64,000 nucleotides of DNA, taken from contig NC_134367.1 in the NCBI RefSeq assembly GCF_035582795.1, forward strand, positions 51,491,562 through 51,555,561, given 5' to 3'. The notes under the pieces are model-generated. The model saw nothing but the letters and a program-made list of their open reading frames with translations. It made no database searches and was not told where the DNA came from. Shown in pieces: positions 59,082-64,000 of the stretch (positions are counted from its first letter, which is position 1; each line of letters starts with the position of its first letter). The translations under genes and the position numbers were made by a program. This stretch comes from Mycteria americana (taxonomy: Eukaryota > Chordata > Aves > Ciconiiformes > Ciconiidae).

Positions 59082-59531
59082 GTAAGGCATCTGCAGTGGG
59101 AATGGCATTGGCCTGGCCTGCCTGTTGAAGAGGGCTCAGAGCTCAGATTGGGTCCTGAACCTTCAGCGCTAGACCTTTAAACCCATAATGGACTTCAGCA
59201 GTTCTGAAGTTCAGGGCAGAGTTTTGATCTGTCCCTAAAAACCAGGCAGTGATTTAGAAACTGCTTTCCTCCAATTGCTATTTCATGAAGCAAGTGAAAA
59301 TCAAGCCAGAAGAAAATCTAACATAAAGCAAATATTATGGGAGGACAAATTCTAGAGGAAAAGTCACCAGGCTGCAGACCAAAATCAGTGTGTCAAAACT
59401 GCTTCTCTATTTGTGGGTCAACTTTCCTCTCCATAAAATGGGGAACAGCATCTTACTTTGCTTTTTTGGGATGAGAAGTGCTTAGCTAAGCATATGGTCC
59501 TGGATATGAGTGAAGTGATTTCTGAAGACCA

Positions 59532-59816
59532 TTCCTCCCCTCCCTTCCCTTCCCTTCCCTTCCCTTCCCTTCCCTTCCCTTCCCTTCCCTTCCCTTCCCT
59601 TCCCTTCCCTTCCCTTCCCTTCCCTTCCCTTCCCTTCCCTTCCCTTCCCTTCCCTTCCCTTCCCTTCCCTTCCCTTCCCTTCCCTTCCCTTCCCTTCCCT
59701 TCCCTTCCCTTCCCTTCCCTTCCCTTCCCTTCCCTTCCCTTCCCTTCCCCTCCCCTCCCCTCCCCTCCCCTCTCCTCTCCTCTCCTCTCCTCTCCTCTCC
59801 TCTCCTCTCCTCTCCT
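59532..59816 (+). repeat. 285-nt homopyrimidine tract, (CCCTT)n then (CTCCC)n and (TCTCC)n
   Basis: There is no purine on the plus strand over 285 nt. About 41 units of CCCTT (AAGGG on the other strand) run at 59541-59747, then about five CTCCC units, then about nine TCTCC units. Relative to NR2E1 transcription the polarity is opposite to the intron 1 tract, so the RNA would be C/U-rich here. Confidence 0.95.
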
Positions 59817-62474
59817 CAGCCAACATTTGTGCCTTATTCATGTTGGCTTCAGTGAACTTACAATCACACCAATATGGTGGAAGCAGAATTTGGCCAGCCC
59901 CCAATATTTTTCACCATTAATTAAAATCTTCCTTAATTTGTCTTGTTTTCCTCTATGACAATTTGCCTTTGCCTCTAGTAAATCATATGTGAACCATATG
60001 AGCTGAAGCAATTTCTTAATGACTTGATTCTTGATGAGGACTCAGTGTGCTTTGTATAATGTACTAATTAAAAAAAAAAGTAATCAGATAATTATAAAAT
60101 GGAAGGGGAGAAATCTACGCAAAGCTCCAATCATAAAAGACAACTAACACTTTGATATGATTGAGCTAATTTCCCATAATGGTAACTAAAAACGTTGTAC
60201 CTTAGATGCTACGTAGCAGTCATCAGAGGAACTAGTTCCTTTCCATGGATGCATGTTGCAAGTGTTGCAGTTGATATGCAAATATGTATTTGGAACTGAA
60301 AGAAAAGAGCTGCTTAGGAAACCAATAGTGTTTTCTACCTAAAGGTACATCATGATGGTCACAACGTGATATAAAGCTAAGGTACATTGAAATGTTCTAG
60401 CACCAGACACACGTTTTGAAACCCCCGTTGTGAAATTAGACAAAGGGGGATGCCGCTCAGCTCTGGCTGCAGTACTGCTACGGAGTGAGCGTGAGGGGAG
60501 CAATGAGATATGGCCCCGGAGGTGACATGCACTGCGAGGAAGACAGCGGTCCCAGTGCGGCATGCTGTTCTCTAATGTTGTCCTCTGCTGCCGCTGCTCC
60601 TGTGGAGCACCGGGTCTGTCATGCTCAGCAACCAAAGAAACAGCCCCAATTATCAGGGCCAAGCAGCAAGTGTGTCGCTTCAGCAGGAGCTTCAGCGCAT
60701 GGGAAGAGCCTGGGTCCATCTCTAGACCAGTGATGTCCACAGGAGGGTCCTTAGGCGAAGGCTTTATTTGACATAATATGGATGCATTTCCCACAAGGCC
60801 ATCTCTGTTAGAGTGCGGAGGAGGGGGCAGCAGGATTTGGGAGCAAGGGCAGTCTCCATTGCACGTGACCAAGCATGCCTCAAACAGCAAGGCCTGCTTA
60901 TCTACCATAGATATCAGAGCGTTCACGTTATCTTTAAATAACCCACTGCCTCTTTCGTATCAGGGACTAATGGTAGTGAATTACATCTTAAAATCCCAGC
61001 CTTTCCTTAATGTCACCTTGACTTGCCATACTTCACTGCAAGCCAGCTTCCTCAAAACTCAGAGCTGCTCAGCTCTAAAGCTTTGACCTGGGCCTCTTTC
61101 TGCATGATTCCCCTGTCATATTCAGGAGAGCTGGAGAAGAAATAACTCTGATTTTAATCACTTTATTTCATGAATAATCAGACAGTTGATTTTTATAATA
61201 GTGCCATTGCATTATTTAATTTGACAATGGCCCAGCTGTAAATGTCTGTATTTCTCTTTTTGTATCCCTGACATCTGCCTGAGGAGAGTCTGAAACCTTC
61301 TCCTGGATTTTGCTTTTTTTCTGCTTTTCCGAAAAGGCAAATGCATTGTGATTCCAGGACTCTGTGACAGTTTCATCTTGAAGGCAAGAAAATATGTAGA
61401 AACCAAATTGCTGACAAAACCCAAGTCTGAGGATTGCTGTGTCACTACCCTCAGTAAAACAGAGGCCGTGTCCCTTCCCCAGCTCCATAGAGCTAATCCT
61501 ATCGTGGATTGGAAGCCGCACAACAAAAATGCCATGCTTCAAGTTCTGCTGGCCTGCACACCTGCCCAGCTTGTCCGTAAGGCAGGTTGGCCCAATGCAG
61601 GCCACCAACAAAAGGTCGTACTAACAGGATGGGGCTGATTAAGAAGCAAAAACCAGTCCTTCCGAAAGCCTGGTATTTCTTGTTTCTTTGAAGAAGGAGG
61701 GCTGAGTATGACTTCAGCATGAATTATTTTAATTGGTGGTTTTACAGACTTATGCATTGGCATGAAGAAAACTTCAGCTATTGGAATAGTCTCTTATTTC
61801 TAAAGTCTTCTGACTTTAAAGACTTAGTGGGAAAGAACATATGAAACCGATACCTTCCAGGAACTACCATTCATTACCATTGTATCTGCATGAATGAATG
61901 ACAAAAAAAGTTTTAGAAAAGCAGATGAAAGGCTGGTGAATCATTTCCTATGTCATATGGAAACCTGCACATCCATCAGGCAGGATTACCCAGAGGAGGG
62001 GCTGGGTTGGCAGGCAGCAGCAGTTAGGAGACTTACGAGCAGGTTCGGCTGCTCTCAGAACAAAGCTGAGATGGGCACTGCACCCTAGACCGCCTTTCCC
62101 CTCCATATTTCATACAATGATCTGGGCAGCTTCCAGTACTGTAAAATCCAATGTAATTATTTCAAACAGTAACTATACGCAAACAGAGGCAGAAATACTT
62201 TCCCGTCACAACTTCCTTAGTCAAGTTATATAGAAGGTCTGCAAAGCACATAGCACAAAAAGGCAGAAAATGGGCATAAGCCTGCAGTGATAAGCTGAGA
62301 GCAGAGACTCTGAGAGCTCTTCCTCCCATTCTGACCGGAACAGGGTGTTTTAAAACTCATAATACTGTTAAGAGTTAGCACATAGATAAAGGATTCACTC
62401 TTACTGCATGCTTTCTGTATAATCTATTACTTTCACATATCCAATTCCAAGGAAATCATAACTGATTTGGTAAG

Positions 62475-63007
62475 TGTCGTGGTTTAACCCGGCAGGCAGC
62501 TAAACACCACACAGCTGTTCACTCACTACGAGAGAATCGGGAAAAAGTTAAAGCTCGCGGGTTGAGATAAAGACAATTTAATAGGACAGAAAAGGAAGGG
62601 AAAACAATAATAATGATAAAACAATATACAAAACAAGTGATGCACAATGCAATTGTTCACCACCCACTGACCGATGCCCAGCCAGTTCCTGAGCAGCAGA
62701 CGTGCCCCCCCCAGCCAAATCCCCCAGTTTTTGTTCAGCATGACGCCATATGGTATGGAATAGCCCTTTGGCCAGTTGGGGTCAGCTGTCCTGGCTGTGC
62801 CCCCTCCCAGCTTCTTGTGCACCCCCAGCCTCCTCGCTGGCAGGGCAGGATGAGAAGCTGAAATGTCCTTGACTTAGTGTAAGCACTGCTCAGCAACAAC
62901 TAAAGCATCAGTGTGTTATCAACATTATTCTCATCCTAAATCCAAAACACAGCACTAGACCAGCTACTAGGAAGAAAATTAACTCTATCCCAGCCAAAAC
63001 CAGGACA
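62475..63007 (-). mobile_element. Solo ERVL-like LTR with perfect target duplication
   Basis: On the minus strand it begins TGTCCTGGTTTTGGCTGGGA at 63007 and ends GGGTTAAACCACGACA at 62475, 533 bp. The flanks are GTAAG on both sides, an exact 5-bp duplication as expected for ERVL-type integration. Compared with the 28445 copy it lacks about 25 bp in the CCCCATCAGTGGGATGG part (near 62527). It lies in NR2E1 intron 5, antisense to the gene, the usual tolerated orientation. Confidence 0.93.
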
Positions 63008-64000
63008 GTAAGACATAATTTTTTACTTTATTCTTCCTTTTACAGAATCTTTATAGACTTAAAGTACCTTCCTTCCCATTTTCCTAAGAAGCTACGCTGC
63101 TGATACTTTCAGGGCCCATAGCAATATTAATACTTGTGGTTTGCTTTTTTTTCTGCATGAGTTTTGGGCAATCTGTTTTCACTGCATGGAGCCACCAGAT
63201 GATCCCTCCTGAGTCCACTACAATTCTCACCCTTCCAAATCTCTCCTGCCCTATTGAGAAACATGAGGTCCCAGCAATGTGTATGCACCTCAGCATGTCC
63301 TTTAGGCCATGAACTTCAGGTGAAATGGTGGCCCTCCAAACCCCTCTTAATAGTTGGTCTGGGCCAACAATCCATAGATGCCCTCAAGACTAAACATGTC
63401 TGCTCTGGCTTTTGCCAGTCTGCATTACCAAGAGTCACGTCTCCTCTTCAGATGCACCACTGCCTCTCCACGGAAATCAAAGGCATTGCCTCCAAACAGA
63501 GGAAAACACATCCTCCATACAACCAGGCAATGTACCAACATTGCAGAGAACTAGCAATGCTGTCAGCTTAGGTGCTTGGATACTCAGTTCTCTGAAAGGA
63601 AACAGCTCTTAGTGCCTGGAATTTCTGAGTGATTTTAAGCAAAAAGCAGGAAAACAGGTGACACTGAGAAACCGTATGTGTGTCCAGATGCTGTGCTTGA
63701 AAGAGCTAAAGACTTGCTTAGTAATGAAGGGGTTAAAGATACCTATGTGCTCTAAAGCAGTGCTCCCTACAGAGTGATGTAATTTCAGGACGTTGTCCAG
63801 GCTTTTCGTCACAAATCCTGCCTTCCCGAGGGAAAGGAGGGTAATCCCTAGAGAGCAATAGGAGAGCACTCGTCCAGTTTGTCCCAGGACAGCTATATGT
63901 GCCAAAGGAGAGGAGGAGAGAGCCCATGCTGTGATGAGAAACACAGGCGAGTGTTCATGTTGTGAGCAAGCTCTCTGGGGCGGGAGTTCTCCCTCTCCTT
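63008..64000. other. NR2E1 intron 5 tail, nothing further recognised
   Basis: Ordinary AT-balanced intronic sequence to the window end. No exon, repeat or regulatory motif stands out. Confidence 0.6.

Larger units (their letters stand above)
59082..64000 (+). other. NR2E1: NR2E1 intron 5 (incomplete at window end)
   Basis: At least 4.9 kb. It contains the CCCTT tract (59532-59816), ordinary AT-rich sequence without a recognisable gene (59817-62474), a solo LTR (62475-63007) and a further 1 kb of ordinary sequence. Open frames up to 195 codons (60339-60926, minus) have no domain. The expected next exon (LMLLE...AWRELF) does not appear in any frame that I read. Confidence 0.85.

Noticed and set aside
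59082..64000. NR2E1 exon 6 and later exons
   Set aside because: I looked for the LMLLE...AWRELF region and downstream sequence and found none, so the gene continues outside the window.
1..64000. tRNA, rRNA or known microRNA genes
   Set aside because: No tRNA A/B box pair with cloverleaf, no rRNA sequence and no microRNA that I recognise.
1..64000. CR1 LINE copies
   Set aside because: I expected CR1 in a bird and looked for its 3' end and terminal octamer repeats. I saw no convincing copy, though old fragments could escape reading by eye.

Overview
This is vertebrate nuclear DNA, very probably from a bird outside the galliform/waterfowl lineage. The evidence is two recognisable vertebrate genes with short GT-AG introns, several CpG islands, and repeated copies of one ERVL-like LTR family of a kind I associate with neoavian genomes (species-level placement is inference). 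There is no bacterial or phage content and no CRISPR array. The many long open frames in CpG islands and purine tracts are compositional.

Layout. At the left edge, on the minus strand, lies exon 1 of OSTM1 (1823-2152) with its GC-box/CCAAT promoter and CpG island (about 1430-4230). Positions 1-1822 are the start of OSTM1 intron 1. About 48 kb without a recognisable coding gene follows (about 2.4-50.2 kb). It holds an orphan CpG-island cluster (11.4-17.9 kb) interleaved with AT-rich, conserved-looking blocks; further enhancer-like blocks (18.0-18.8, 31.7-33.2 and 39.8-40.2 kb); microsatellites; and ERVL-like LTRs (9.2-10.4, 28.4-29.0, 44.0-44.5 and 48.6-48.8 kb). From 50.2 kb to the right end, on the plus strand, is NR2E1 (TLX), the orphan nuclear receptor of neural and retinal progenitors. 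Five coding exons give 214 in-frame codons: the N-terminus, both zinc fingers, the hinge and the first part of the ligand-binding domain. Exon 6 onward is outside the window, and 59082-64000 is intron 5 with another solo LTR at 62475-63007.

The two genes are divergent, as in the OSTM1-NR2E1 neighbourhood known from other vertebrates. The space between them looks like the regulatory landscape of a developmental transcription factor: CpG islands without genes, SOX, POU, TAATTA and TAATCC motifs, and low repeat density in the candidate elements. OSTM1 is a housekeeping-type lysosomal gene and does not act in the same pathway.

Most unusual structures: a perfect 39-bp inverted repeat with a 2-nt spacer (14701-14780); an uninterrupted 616-nt homopurine tract in NR2E1 intron 1 and a 285-nt homopyrimidine tract in intron 5; arrays of AAAAG, AAAGG and AAGGG pentamers and GGGGCC hexamers, the motif families of the human RFC1 and C9orf72 repeats; and a nearly empty provirus of two unlike LTRs separated by 42 bp that retain primer-site-like and polypurine-like sequence. 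I found no convincing new multi-gene system.
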